A stretch of 64,000 nucleotides of DNA, from positions 5,204,563-5,268,562 of the forward strand of contig OX291540.1 in the NCBI GenBank assembly GCA_946406115.1, given 5' to 3'. Below the pieces are notes generated by a model, which did not search any database, was not told the DNA's origin, and was given only the letters and a program-made list of their open reading frames with translations. Numbering within the stretch: the first letter of the stretch is position 1; each line of letters starts with the position of its first letter. The position numbers and the translations under genes were made by a program. Below are positions 32,740 through 42,791 of this stretch, piece after piece. The DNA is from Apoda limacodes (taxonomy: Eukaryota > Arthropoda > Insecta > Lepidoptera > Limacodidae).

Positions 32740-32955
32740 GTGAGCGTCACTAAAATTTATTTCCTTTCGTCTCGTAAACAAGTTTCATATTGTGTTGCAT
32801 CTCTCCCTGGCTTAGTGGCCGACCCAACATGACCCGACTGCTGAATCGAGGGGCGTGGGTTTGATTTTCGCACAAAATGTACGTTTATTAAGTATTTGTC
32901 TTGACTCTGGTTTTTGTAATAAAGGATGAATATTTCATAAAGAGGACAAAGTTTC
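32740..32955 (+). mobile_element. tRNA-derived SINE
   Basis: CCTGGCTTAGTGGCCGACCC (A-box like) and GGGGCGTGGGTTTGATTTTC (B-box like) at 32809-32875, followed by AAAATGTACGTTTATTAAG and a run TATTTGTCTTGACTCTGG as often found in lepidopteran SINE bodies. Confidence 0.6.
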
Positions 32956-33063
32956 ACCACCTTGTCTTCTTTTATTAGCGGCGAACGCTAAACTTCGTAT
33001 ATCAAATCTATTAAAAATATTTAAAGGAATTGTTGAACATTAAAATTACTGACAATCATTAGT

Positions 33064-33940
33064 AATTAACAGTGGTACCTGTCAGCAGTGATTTCCTTCC
33101 AAAGCTTCTTATACACAAAATTTCACAATGGATTCACTAAAGCAAACAATTGCTGAGTTGTCAGTTATATTTAATTCACGTATGGCGGAATTCCAAGCTG
33201 GGATAAATAACAAGCCTAGCTCCCAGGGAAACGCATCCATAGACATTGCAGCTGAGTTTTGTGCATATGTACATGTTCTTTCACTCCTCTATAACGTGCT
33301 ATTCAATCCATCTACACCATGTTATCTAAAAGAGCGGTTTAATTTTATCAGCTCGCCTTGTCTAATTTTTCGCTCGTCTACTAGTCTTCTTCTTGAAACA
33401 CCTGGACACAGTACTAATTTTTACAATCATTCTTTTACTGTAAACGCCATTAATCTTTGGAACTCTCTGCCAATAAATATAAGGCAAATCCAGTCGCTGC
33501 CTGTTTTCAAGAATTCGTTAAAAACCTATTACTTACGTACTACTTCCTAATTTTCTATAATTTTGACCAACCTCTGGTTATTCAAACATGTCTATCTTTA
33601 TTACTTTATTTAGTGTATGTATGTTTATGTATTCATAATATACAACCATTTATTTTATGTATTTGTTTAAGTATTTATATTAAGTATGTATATGTATTTT
33701 ATCTATATAATAAGTACAAAGGTATTTATGAGTATTGTAATATTCTTTCTTATAATTTTACTTATGATGTTTTATGTATCACCTACCTCTTACTGTCATT
33801 GTTACTCTACCCAAAGGTTGCCTGGTAGAGATCGCTTTTAAGCGATAAGGCCGCCTTATTGTGCTATATCCTCTATTGTTACTTTTTTGTGTATTTTAAA
33901 TTGTGCAATAAAGAATATTGTATTGTATTGTATTGTATTA
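33064..33940 (+). mobile_element. Internally deleted LINE (5' end plus 3' end)
   Basis: A compact 0.88-kb element: a short 5' leader, an ORF1-like start, then the C-terminus of a reverse-transcriptase frame, a 3' UTR, and a terminal (TTGTA)n tail at 33904-33938 after GTGCAATAAAGAATA. Short tandem tails instead of poly(A) are typical of CR1-like clades (family knowledge). The centre (rest of ORF1, endonuclease, RT) is absent, with the joint near 33260-33290. Confidence 0.7.
33128..33550 (+). CDS. Fusion frame: LINE ORF1 N-terminus to RT C-terminal tail
   Basis: A 140-aa frame. Residues 1 to about 44 (MDSLKQTIAELSVIFNSRMA, predicted helical) look like a LINE ORF1 start. From about residue 50 the peptides LLYNVLFNPSTPCYLKERF, LLLETPGHSTNFYNHSF and NAINLWNSLPINIRQ are typical of the C-terminal tail of a non-LTR reverse transcriptase. 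The deletion joint happens to keep the frame open. The product has no RT or endonuclease activity motifs; whether it is made is unknown. Confidence 0.6.
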   Translation: MDSLKQTIAELSVIFNSRMAEFQAGINNKPSSQGNASIDIAAEFCAYVHVLSLLYNVLFNPSTPCYLKERFNFISSPCLIFRSSTSLLLETPGHSTNFYNHSFTVNAINLWNSLPINIRQIQSLPVFKNSLKTYYLRTTS

Positions 33941-33956
33941 CACATGCTCTACAACT

Positions 33957-34737
33957 GGCTGTGAGTGCGAAAGTAACTCTGTCCGTCTGTCTGTCTGTCT
34001 GTTACCTCTTTACGCTTAAACCGCTGAACCGATATAGATGAAATTTGGTTTTTTTTTTCTGACTGACTATGCTGTTGGCTTTTGCAGCCATTACTGCTTC
34101 GCCGGGCTTTTTGGGGCGAGACTCTGAAGGAGCATCAGCCCATATAGCGCCCACCGCCCAAGGGCTCCCCGCGGGGGGAGCCTCGGCTCGGGTTGTCGCT
34201 CCCGGGGGCGTCCCTTTAACCGGCGTGACCCTCGAACCTGAAGAAGTTCCACGTTACGCGGGTGCGGTTGCGATTGAGTGGGGGCGAGAAGCGCCCCGGC
34301 ACTCTTTGATACCTCGTTTATCATTGCGGGCGCCGACGAACCCGGGGACGTCGGCGTTGTGTTAGGGGGGAGGCCCTATAAGGGGAGGTCGTAGAGACTA
34401 ATCTCGCTATCCGGACAGCGAGATCGTCATCTGGGGCCGTTAGTTCGTGCCGAGACCGCCGAACTATAGCTTTACGACCATGCCGAGGTCAATTAGGGTG
34501 ATGAAAATTTGGTGTGGAGTTACTTTGAGTCTCGGGGAAGGGTGTAGGATAGTATTTATCCTGTTATAGTTATCCCCGCGGGAACTTTTTTTTTTGCCTA
34601 TGTTCTATACCAGGACCTAATATATAGGTGTGGCAAGTTTCATTCCGATCCGTCCAGTGGCTGAAGCGTTATTGAGTAATCCAGACATTATTACAAACTT
34701 TCACATTTATAATATTAGTAGGATTGTCGTAGTTTGT
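33957..34737 (+). mobile_element. Chimeric Helitron region, split by a LINE
   Basis: 33957-34048 is the 5' part of the 27205 Helitron family (TGCGAAAGTAACTCTGTCCG, TTAAACCGCTGAACCGATAT). It resumes at 34500 with GATGAAAATTTGGTGTGGAG. From about 34560 the sequence is the other family in minus orientation (CCCCGCGGGAACTTTT, CCGATCCGTCCAGTGGCTGA) and ends TTATAATATTAGTAGGATT at 34737. Confidence 0.7.
34049..34499 (-). mobile_element. 5'-truncated LINE 3' end with target-site duplication
   Basis: A GC-rich insert with its poly(A) at the left (T run 34049-34058), flanked by GATGAAATTTGG (34037-34048) and GATGAAAATTTGG (34500-34512), a duplication with one extra A. It matches the plus-strand LINE at 43250-43813: GTCTCGCCCCAAAA, AGCAGTAATGGCTGCA and the GGTATCAAAGAGTGCCGGGG block are shared in inverted orientation. 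The short open frames on either strand inside it are GC-driven and not proteins. Confidence 0.85.
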
Positions 34738-35410
34738 TAATAATGTGCGGATTTTAAATACAGCAAAGCCGGGACATACACTCCAGCGTGATAGACGCCT
34801 CAGTACAATTTATGTGAAAGTACTGGAAGATTGAGCTTTGCTCGTTTTTTTAACAACGACATCTATTGTCAAGTAGCTTTAATGTTGCTGGGTCGGTAAA
34901 AATAATAGATTTACTACTCGCCAACAGATGTCAGGAAGAGCCATATTTTCAGTTTATCATTGCCTGAAAACGTGGATAAAACGACGTTTTCTAAAAATAA
35001 AATATAGAACCTAGCTAGATCGATTTATCGCCACCGAAACACCCTGCATACTAAATTTTATAAAAATCGTTTGAGCCGTTTACGGGATTCAGATTGTATA
35101 CATATATACAAGAATTGTTCGTTTAAAGGTATTAGATATAAGACGCGTATTCAAAGAATGCCGGTTTTAGTAAAATAAATTTTAAAAAATCTTATAAATT
35201 AATAAATTAAAAATACAACTATATTATAATCCATGGATGACTGTCAACTGATTGCGAGCGAGCCGTAAGTAAGTTATCCACGGCTTACCTACTTACTGAT
35301 ATTTTTTCTTGTATTTCACATATTTCACGAACAGGATGCCGTGTTGCTCTATGTTTACGAATCACGTGATCAAAATTAATGATTTACCTACCTATTAAAT
35401 ATGCTTTTGA
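34738..35410. other. Unassigned, with one dispersed repeat phrase
   Basis: GTATACATATATACAAGAATTG and TTTAAAGGTATTAGATAT (35093-35141) recur at 59288-59325, so this is a dispersed repeat end. Nothing else is recognised. Confidence 0.45.
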
Positions 35411-35416
35411 TTACGT

Positions 35417-35896
35417 CTATAAAAAAGGCTCATGTGTGTAACAAATATCAATCAAACATCGAGCTACGAGTACAAGTGCAGTATTTTGATAAAGCGGGTG
35501 TGTCGACATTGGCGACCGGCCTCCGCCAACATTGACCCAAACAGTTATTGCCGCATCACAAACATTTGACGCAAGCTTTTGTATAAAATCGTTCGATTGA
35601 GGTGTCTGGCTAATGTTGGTTCCAATATACATGTTGGATGTCAGAGGTTTTTGCGTCGGCTGTCTGCAAACGTTTGTACTCCATCCATAGTCAAGAACGT
35701 GGCAGTGCGATTCCAGCAGTCGCAGCGGTCGAACGTGTCTGCAGGAATATAAATTTAAATTTATTATCATCGTGACCTTGACGCTATTTTGACCGGTATC
35801 GTGTTCATCAGCACCGGCGTTCGAGCGTGAGTATTTAGTATAATAAAAATAATATTGTCTAAATTTTTTGCATTCTGCTGTGTAAACTGAGAACAT
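35417..35896 (-). CDS. Unrecognised 159-aa open frame, candidate terminal exon
   Basis: I do not recognise this product. The minus-strand frame is relatively GC-rich from about 35740 down to 35480 and there is a fair acceptor (TATATTCCTGCAG) at about 35741. Downstream of it lie Cys residues in CRHVR, ESHCHVL, STNVCRQ, SNVCDAA and CLIDICY. The stop is at 35417-35419. The part upstream of the acceptor is AT-rich and probably intronic. It could be a terminal coding exon of a minus-strand gene, part of an unknown transposon, or chance. Confidence 0.25.
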   Translation of the reverse strand: MFSVYTAECKKFRQYYFYYTKYSRSNAGADEHDTGQNSVKVTMIINLNLYSCRHVRPLRLLESHCHVLDYGWSTNVCRQPTQKPLTSNMYIGTNISQTPQSNDFIQKLASNVCDAAITVWVNVGGGRSPMSTHPLYQNTALVLVARCLIDICYTHEPFL

Positions 35897-36239
35897 CGAG
35901 AATCCTACAGTAAATAATCAAAGGCTTACTATATACTTTTTATTTGTTTTTTTTTTGTACGTAACAGTTTTTATCTTTTCTTAAGTAAATTTCTTAAAGT
36001 TATGATTCACCTTCGTTATTTGTTTTATGTACCTACCTAATGAATTAGGTAACCTGCCTTTATACAGATTTTAGCAATGCAACTCATTTAATCGTGTACT
36101 ACTGTTAATGTTTTAGTATTGTATAAAAAAAAGTAATAACTAACAAAAAAAAAACAATTCTTATTTAAGTCTATTTCATGTTTGGTCCACTATTATATCC
36201 TACAGCTAAAAACTGTGCATAAATTATATCTACTTACAT

Positions 36240-36614
36240 TAGGGTTGCCAGGCGTCCGGCTAAAGCCGGACACAGTCAGGCTTTTTGGTTGCGTGTCCGG
36301 CCAAATTAGACGGTGTCCGGCCTGTCAGGCTTTTGTTAGGATTAAAATTTTATCTTTTTTTTATATTTCTCATGTATTGGTTTCCGCTCCGCACGCCTGA
36401 ACATTGAATGATTATATAATGATAAACAAGACTGATTCATTTAATTTTATTGTTGTTTCATTAGATTTTAAGATTTTATAGTAAATAATAAAAAAAACCT
36501 TGTTTTACTTTAAAAAGAAAATAAAAAATTAAAGATGTCCGGCCTTTTAACCTAAATGTCCGGCTAAACTGACTGGTCTGTCCGGCTTTTCAGTTTTAAG
36601 ACCTGGCAACCCTA
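36240..36614. mobile_element. hAT-like MITE with perfect 8-bp target duplication
   Basis: Flanked by ACTTACAT at 36232-36239 and 36615-36622. The ends are inverted repeats TAGGGTTGCCAGG / CCTGGCAACCCTA. The 8-bp duplication and the AGGGTTGCC end fit the hAT superfamily. The motif GTCCGGC (either strand) occurs at least seven times, clustered within 90 bp of each end, like the subterminal transposase-binding repeats of hAT elements. At 375 bp it encodes no transposase. Confidence 0.88.
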
Positions 36615-36622
36615 ACTTACAT

Positions 36623-37204
36623 AAATTTTCCGCTTAAAACCGTTCTTTAGTTAACGAAAACCCGAAAATCCGTGAAAAGACGTGATAGTGATCAGTCTCG
36701 AGCATTCCAGACCTAGACTGTTTCCAATAAGCTCCCTTGTCTTACCCCTCAGGTAACTTTTTGAAATAATCTGCCAGTATTTGTTTAGGTATAAAAACGA
36801 AAATAGACAGACTACATCGTAATAGATAAAATGGCGTATCACGTCGTAGATCGACTTATAATTTTGTATTGTAGAATAAAATAAAAAAAAAAACTTAATT
36901 CTTCGTGTAGAGTCACTGACATCTGCTTAAATATACTATACAAAAACCGGCTATCTATTTACACTTAAGAATACATTATGGTCAAAGTTCAAATTTAAAT
37001 ATGCAAACCATCAAATAAAATGTTTACATTAAAAACTAAACCTAATCTTCTATACGAAATGTGTAGATATATAGGTATATATATTTTCATATACCTATCA
37101 TCATGGGCTCAAGTTTTTAGGATAAGACCTTAGGAAGGTTAGTAATTATTTAAGCTCGTTCAATAAATAAAAGAAAACATAACATTGCGACACAATTACG
37201 TTAC
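36623..37204. other. Unassigned AT-rich sequence
   Basis: No supported gene, RNA or repeat. Confidence 0.5.
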
Positions 37205-37437
37205 AAAACAACAACCGGCTTTAAAAAGATGCACTAAAAAGGTGAAAATAATTACTTATTTCCAAAAATTTGATCTGAATTACAGTTTGAAGTTGGTTTC
37301 ATGCAAGTGTAGTATGTTATAAACTGTTAGGTACATAGACACTAACTTCGAACTGTAATTCAGTTTAGAATTTTGAAAATAAGTCATTATTTTTACTTTT
37401 CTGTGCATCTTTTTAAAGCCGGTTGTTTTTGTTGTTT
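37205..37437. mobile_element. Foldback (long inverted repeat) MITE
   Basis: Two arms of about 83 bp (37212-37294 and 37344-37426) are imperfect reverse complements. Both contain CAACCGGCTTTAAAAAGATG and CTGAATTACAGTT, separated by a 49-bp spacer. The transcript would fold into one long hairpin. No transposase is present. Confidence 0.85.
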
Positions 37438-38545
37438 AAAAAGTTTTTATTTTTTACTTTCAAGTGACAAATTGCTTTTGAGTGAACAGGCGTGATGTTA
37501 TGTTGTGTGATTTCGTAAGCAATGCATATTAATGCGATTGCAGCAATCGCGGTTGATTTGCTATAATTGTTTGAAGAGTTACGTTGTCTGTCTCCGAAAC
37601 TCATCATCAGATCTATATGAAATTTAAATGGTACCATTTCAGAATATACCCCTTTGTTTAAAAAATAATTTTACAAATCCGTCTATAGGTATATGATGGA
37701 GTTATGCAGTAACATTCATAAAAAAATATAAGCATTCGAATTAAGAATCTCCTTCTTTTCTGAAGTCGGTAAAAAAAGCAAATTAACTACGCAATAGACG
37801 TGGTTAAATAATAGATACATGAATAGATAACCTACGGTTGACCCTTGCGGGTGGGACACTCTGGAAGGCACATAATAATGAAATTTTTGTAAGAGTGATT
37901 GTAGTGTTATGTGTACTTATTTTTAAAACACGTAGTAAACAAACCAAATTATCTAAATAACTATTATTTTATATTCACATTTTGTTTGCCATCATTATCA
38001 GAAGTCTTAGTGTGTACAATGAATTACGTATTTATCTATGTAAATATATGGACAATCTTATATTTTGCGTAACGTAGTTGAACTGTATTATATCACCAAA
38101 TAATGCAATATAACTTACTAACCAGTCTAAATTCTCTCAATCTTCTATCGAATTTTAAAAGGTAAGTTAACAGTTTAAGGATAATTTATATTTTCCATAA
38201 ATAAGTACTAATTAAAAAAAAAAACCAAATAAAACAAACAAATTATTGCTTTTCTAGTATTTCCATATGACGTTTCCATTGTATCAAACCACTTAAAGAA
38301 TCCATCATAACGCATAAAAAATTTTTCGGGTAACGAAGTGTTTGTGACTATGAATTAAATTTTTGAGATTGTTTTAAAAACATGGAATTAAAAAAGCATT
38401 AAAATAAATATTTCGCCTATATACTGGTAGGTAAATCCAAAATATTTACTATTTCTCTGTTAACAATTATACTTTTTATACTACAAACAAATAACTACAA
38501 TTTAATTACTCCTTAACAGCGTATCACAACTGAATATAAATTCAA
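37438..38545. other. Mostly unassigned
   Basis: The minus-strand phrase TGGTACCATTTAAATTTCATA followed by TAGATCTGATGATGAG (37600-37640) is a dispersed repeat phrase I recall from Lepidoptera. No gene supported. Confidence 0.4.
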
Positions 38546-38549
38546 AGTA

Positions 38550-39110
38550 GCCTTAGGGTGCCAACAGAGCCCTATTACTAAGACTACGCTGTCTGTCTGT
38601 CCGTTTGTCCAACCATTAAAAGGCTCTTTCTTTTAGACCGAAATAAGCCTGAATTTTTCACAGAATATGTTATAATGGGGGTTATCTAACACATAAAAAT
38701 AGATAAAAGAGTTAAAATTTAAGGGCGTCTCCATATAAGAAACACATTTTCGTTGTTTTTGCTCTATCGTATAAATTTGCATTGAAAAATAGTGTGAACT
38801 CTAAAGTATTGATATACTTTAGTACAATACTTTTATATAAATAATAAAAACCGGCCATGTGTAAGATGGTCCCAAGCCATTACTATTTTAACTTACCGGT
38901 ACAGCGTCTTTTAGCTTATCATTAAAACAGTAACACATTTGTTTGTTGGAAACGATACTCAAAGTTAAGCAACGTCGGGCTTAGTCAGTACCTTGATGGG
39001 TGACTGCTTAGCAGCACACTTTTTTTCCTTGTGTTTGTAAATTACGTAAATGGTAGTAGGTACGGAATCCTCGGTGCGCGAGTCTAACTCGCACTTAGCC
39101 GGTTATTAGC
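38550..39110 (+). mobile_element. Dispersed repeat carrying a 5S-rRNA-derived segment, copy 2
   Basis: Starts CCTTAGGGTGCCAACAGAGC with a GTCTGTCTGTCC stretch and ends GGAATCCTCGGTGCGCGAG plus CTCGCACTTAGCCGG. The middle (38949-39019) reads AAAGTTAAGCAACGTCGGGC and TTGATGGGTGACTGC, the 5S rRNA internal control region. Flanks of the 5S part match copy 1 (15150-15400). Confidence 0.7.
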
Positions 39111-42100
39111 TCATTAATATTACCTATCTGTCAAGAATCTAATACATATCTGATGGTATTCGCAATGGAGGTCGAATTTGATTTACTCCAAAAACACTCC
39201 TTGTCTGGTTATCAAGCGTTAGATTGTTATCGTGTGGTTTAGCTACCAGTGAATTATTTTTTGCGAGATTAGAATTTGTAGCAAAATTTATTAATACTTA
39301 TCTAGATGTGAATTTATTTAGATAATAATCATCAATACTGACTCGACTTATTAATTTTTAGTTATTTGGTGAGACCGTGTAAATGCGCAGTTTTTGTAGC
39401 AAAACCTAGATTGTAAAAAATTCAAATTATAATACTTGCTTAATTTTGTCTAGTTTTTGATTTAGATTTTAGTTAGTTATTAGTTTTAGATTTTATGATT
39501 TTGTATTCGCTAAACAAAACTAGAAGTGAGTATTCTTCTAAAATTGCTGCAAGTTTTGTAAGTTTTGTAATGTATGTAAGCAGAACGATTATTTAGAATA
39601 ATAAAGATCCTTGATTATGATTCTAGTAACATCGAACTATACTTTATGAGTATATAGGTAGTGTAAAAATAAAGATTGGGAGCTGTAACAGACGTTTACT
39701 TTTAATTATTATTCTGGAAATAAAAAAGTATAGGACTACGAAGCTATTAATAAAAATAAGAAATTTGTCAAACATAATGTTGAATGTGTTTTGTCTGCCA
39801 AATGTGTAGATTTCTACTAGTTTTCAAAATCGAATCATATTTACATTGCTATGATATAATATTTTGTTTGGAATTTGACGTATTTACCGTTTCTTAGTCA
39901 CATTTTTTGACTTTTTGCTGCAACTTTAGTCAAAGCACTAAATAACAACCAATTCTAATTATTTAATCGACTTTCATATCAACAAAATGCAAAACACACT
40001 TTATAAATTTGCACAAGTGTTGAATTGTTTCAACACATCCTGTTTTTTTTTAGCATTAAATACAATAAATAAATATCATTCAGAAAAGTAATGCACGAGA
40101 TTAAAGCAAGTTTGATAACAAATTTTTTAAAATTTATCTGTCACAGTAAAATGAACTCTATTTTAGATAAACATCGATTATTTCAACTTTGCGCATTTAA
40201 AGAAAATATATACATATGTGCGTAAAGGTCCCTCTGAAATAAAAACGAAACCAATCAAGTGCAGCAACGGCTAAGCTCTTTACATGCGCTAAAACCGTCC
40301 ATAAAAAATATTTAAAGACTTTCTTTATACCTATTAGTTAAAATTTTAAAAACTACACTTGAACAACAAAACCGAAAAAAGTTTACATTCGACACAAATG
40401 AGGCAATTTGTAATTAACATTATAATATTAAATATTAAACACTCACAATCAACACTTAGAATGTGGACTACTTATTTTCCTTTTAGTCTTCTACTTTTTG
40501 ACGAAAAACCTACCAATCGCATCCGTGTCACTGTGGTCTCCACATAATATCCTCTCGACCTCGTCATTCTCTTTTCTTCGTCTATTGCTGCTGTCATTTT
40601 CCTTTGATGAAAATTAAGTACCGACTCTGCATTGAATGCAGACTCGCATGCCGACTCTCATTGAGCGCTAACTCGTGTCGGTTTGCATTGAGTTTGACCT
40701 TAGACCTTCCGCTGACACCAACCACGAGTGCCAAGAGGGCGATGCAGTTTTGATGATTCTAATTTGCTTCCGCCTATATTGAACAATAATACCTAGTGTG
40801 TTTTAAAAAGGGGCACAATAATAATTTCTGCCTGAGTGCAGCGAGGGATTTAATATACGTTGCCCGAGCTAAAAATATTTTGCAACCGAGAAATACACTT
40901 TAGTTATATATCCCCCTCTATGAGTAAGGTAAACCCTAAAAAGTATTTATTTTACCACTTTGTCACTCATGCCAAATTACAGCTTTTAATAGTAGTATGA
41001 GCTAAGCCGCAGACAGACAGACGAACATGGCGAAACTATAAGGGTTCCTCTTTGACCACGGAACCCTGAAATTGGTATATTATTACAAGGTTAAAGTAAA
41101 TGAATAACAATTTATTTACATTTGAAACATTTTTACAATACTGAAACGTTATTGACATAGTTTTGTTAGAGACTGAGATTCTTAATATCATTGTACCTAC
41201 TGCCTTTTGTAAAAGTTTCTTTTAAGAACTCGCGTAATTTGCTTAAATTTATGTAAGATCCAATTAACGTTTTTCAAATAGATGGGAGGAAATTTTTTTG
41301 CGCTCAGAGTTTAAAATAGCGCCTTCTTGTCGTAAAAATCATATTTTGCTCCCTCTTGTAATACAATTAGAAGTAGGTATGTATGTTCACGCAGGTACAT
41401 AATCGGAGGTATGTTATATTTTTGCACTGCGTATATTTTTTTAAGGATATATATATGTATAATACTTTAAGGGCTGTAGGTACGCTCAATAGTTTCTAGA
41501 TAAAAAAATATGTGATATTATATAAGGGTTGCTTGTTAGACTGCGGATCCCTTAGAAGTAAGTTCCAGATGCACTTTGCTGGGCTTAAACCAGTAATTTT
41601 ACTTCCTAATCAAATCGGAACTACTTTGTATATACTTATGTTCAACTATCAATGTAGTTTTAGGTCATAGTCCAGGGTTTCATGCTACCATTCAAGTTTG
41701 CAGTGAGGTTATCTCCACACACCACCGACTAATGAAGCGTTGGAGCGTGGCATTGACTGATACTCTTCATGGTTATTACTTCACCCCTGTTAATTAATAA
41801 TAGTGATCTGAGCATAGATAAAGGTAATTAAGATTTGACCGAGAATACAACCGAGTTCAGATGATACTCAAGTTTAAAATGATATGATGAACGAGGCAGA
41901 CAATGAAACTAAGATTAGAAGTTTGTTTTTTTTTTAGAACAATAAACAGAATGATCTTGTGCGCGCAAAGAGAGCCGTGAGTGCATTAAATGCGTAAAAT
42001 GCTTGTCAACAAAACACACCTTATAATGATTGGATTACAAGTCAGCTGGATCAATGTTAATCTATAAATACTAAGTGTTACAGTGCGTGGGTATACTCAT

Positions 42101-42255
42101 ATCAGTATTTGTGATACTGAAGTTATCGGTGGAGGGTGTGTTGATTTGTCGTTTTGAACCTTACAGCTAGAGTCAATATCGTTACACCCACAAGGTGAAT
42201 GTCAAGTCATGACGTCACTTGATGACAAGAATTACCCGAGCTGTCAATCTGTCAC
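39111..42255. other. Unassigned AT-rich sequence with one short-repeat phrase
   Basis: About 3 kb with no supported gene. 40995-41072 holds an inverted AGGGTTCCGTGGTC / GTCTGTCTG repeat phrase. A possible retroelement tail (AATAAAGATCCTTGATTATG) lies at 39599-39618. A phrase GAGTGCATTAAATGCG at 41980-42010 belongs to the MITE family of 59360-59640. Confidence 0.4.
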
Positions 42256-42259
42256 ATAA

Positions 42260-42700
42260 ATCTATAAACCGTGCATTTGGGTATGTTGTGTGTGATATTG
42301 TTGACTCCGTTGTCCGTCCGTCCGTCTGTCACCAGGCTGTATCTCATGAACCGTGATAGTTAGACTGTTAAAAATTTCACAGAAGATGGATTTCTGTTGC
42401 AGCTATAACAAAAAATACTAAAAAACAGAATAAAATAAATGTTTAAGGGGGCTCCCATGCAACATACGTGATTTTTTTGCTCGATATTGATAACGGCTAC
42501 AGGTATATACTTGAAATATTCACATTGCTTAGTTATCTATTTATTCACTTTAAAATAAATAATTAAATTAACATAAAACTAATATTTAAGGGGGGCTTCC
42601 ATACAACAAACGTGATTTTTTTGCCGTTTTTGATAATGGTCTGGAACCCTTCGTGCGTGAGTCCGACTCACACTTGGCCGATTTTTGTAAGTTTTTTACT
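42260..42700 (+). repeat. Dispersed repeat, CGGTGCGCGAG family
   Basis: Begins around TTGACTCCGTTGTCCGTCC with ATCTCATGAACCGTGATAG, contains a duplicated block (AAGGGGGCTCCCATGCAACA, 42448 region, and AAGGGGGGCTTCCATACAAC, 42589 region) and ends GGAACCCTTCGTGCGTGAG and CACACTTGGCCGATTTTTG. No protein. Confidence 0.7.
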
Positions 42701-42791
42701 TAGTTTAAATTGGAAATTAACACATTATTTATAACAGGAACTTCCACGAATGCTTATTTAAATGATCTCCCTGACAAGGTTTTCTCTAGGG

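Noticed and set aside
34069..34365. 98-aa plus-strand frame in GC-rich DNA
   Set aside because: It lies antisense in the 3' UTR of a LINE; the openness reflects high GC, and the homologous copy at 43440-43800 does not keep it.
38949..39019. Possible 5S rRNA gene
   Set aside because: Only the internal control region is present; the 5' third and the closing helix are missing and flanks are shared with another repeat copy.
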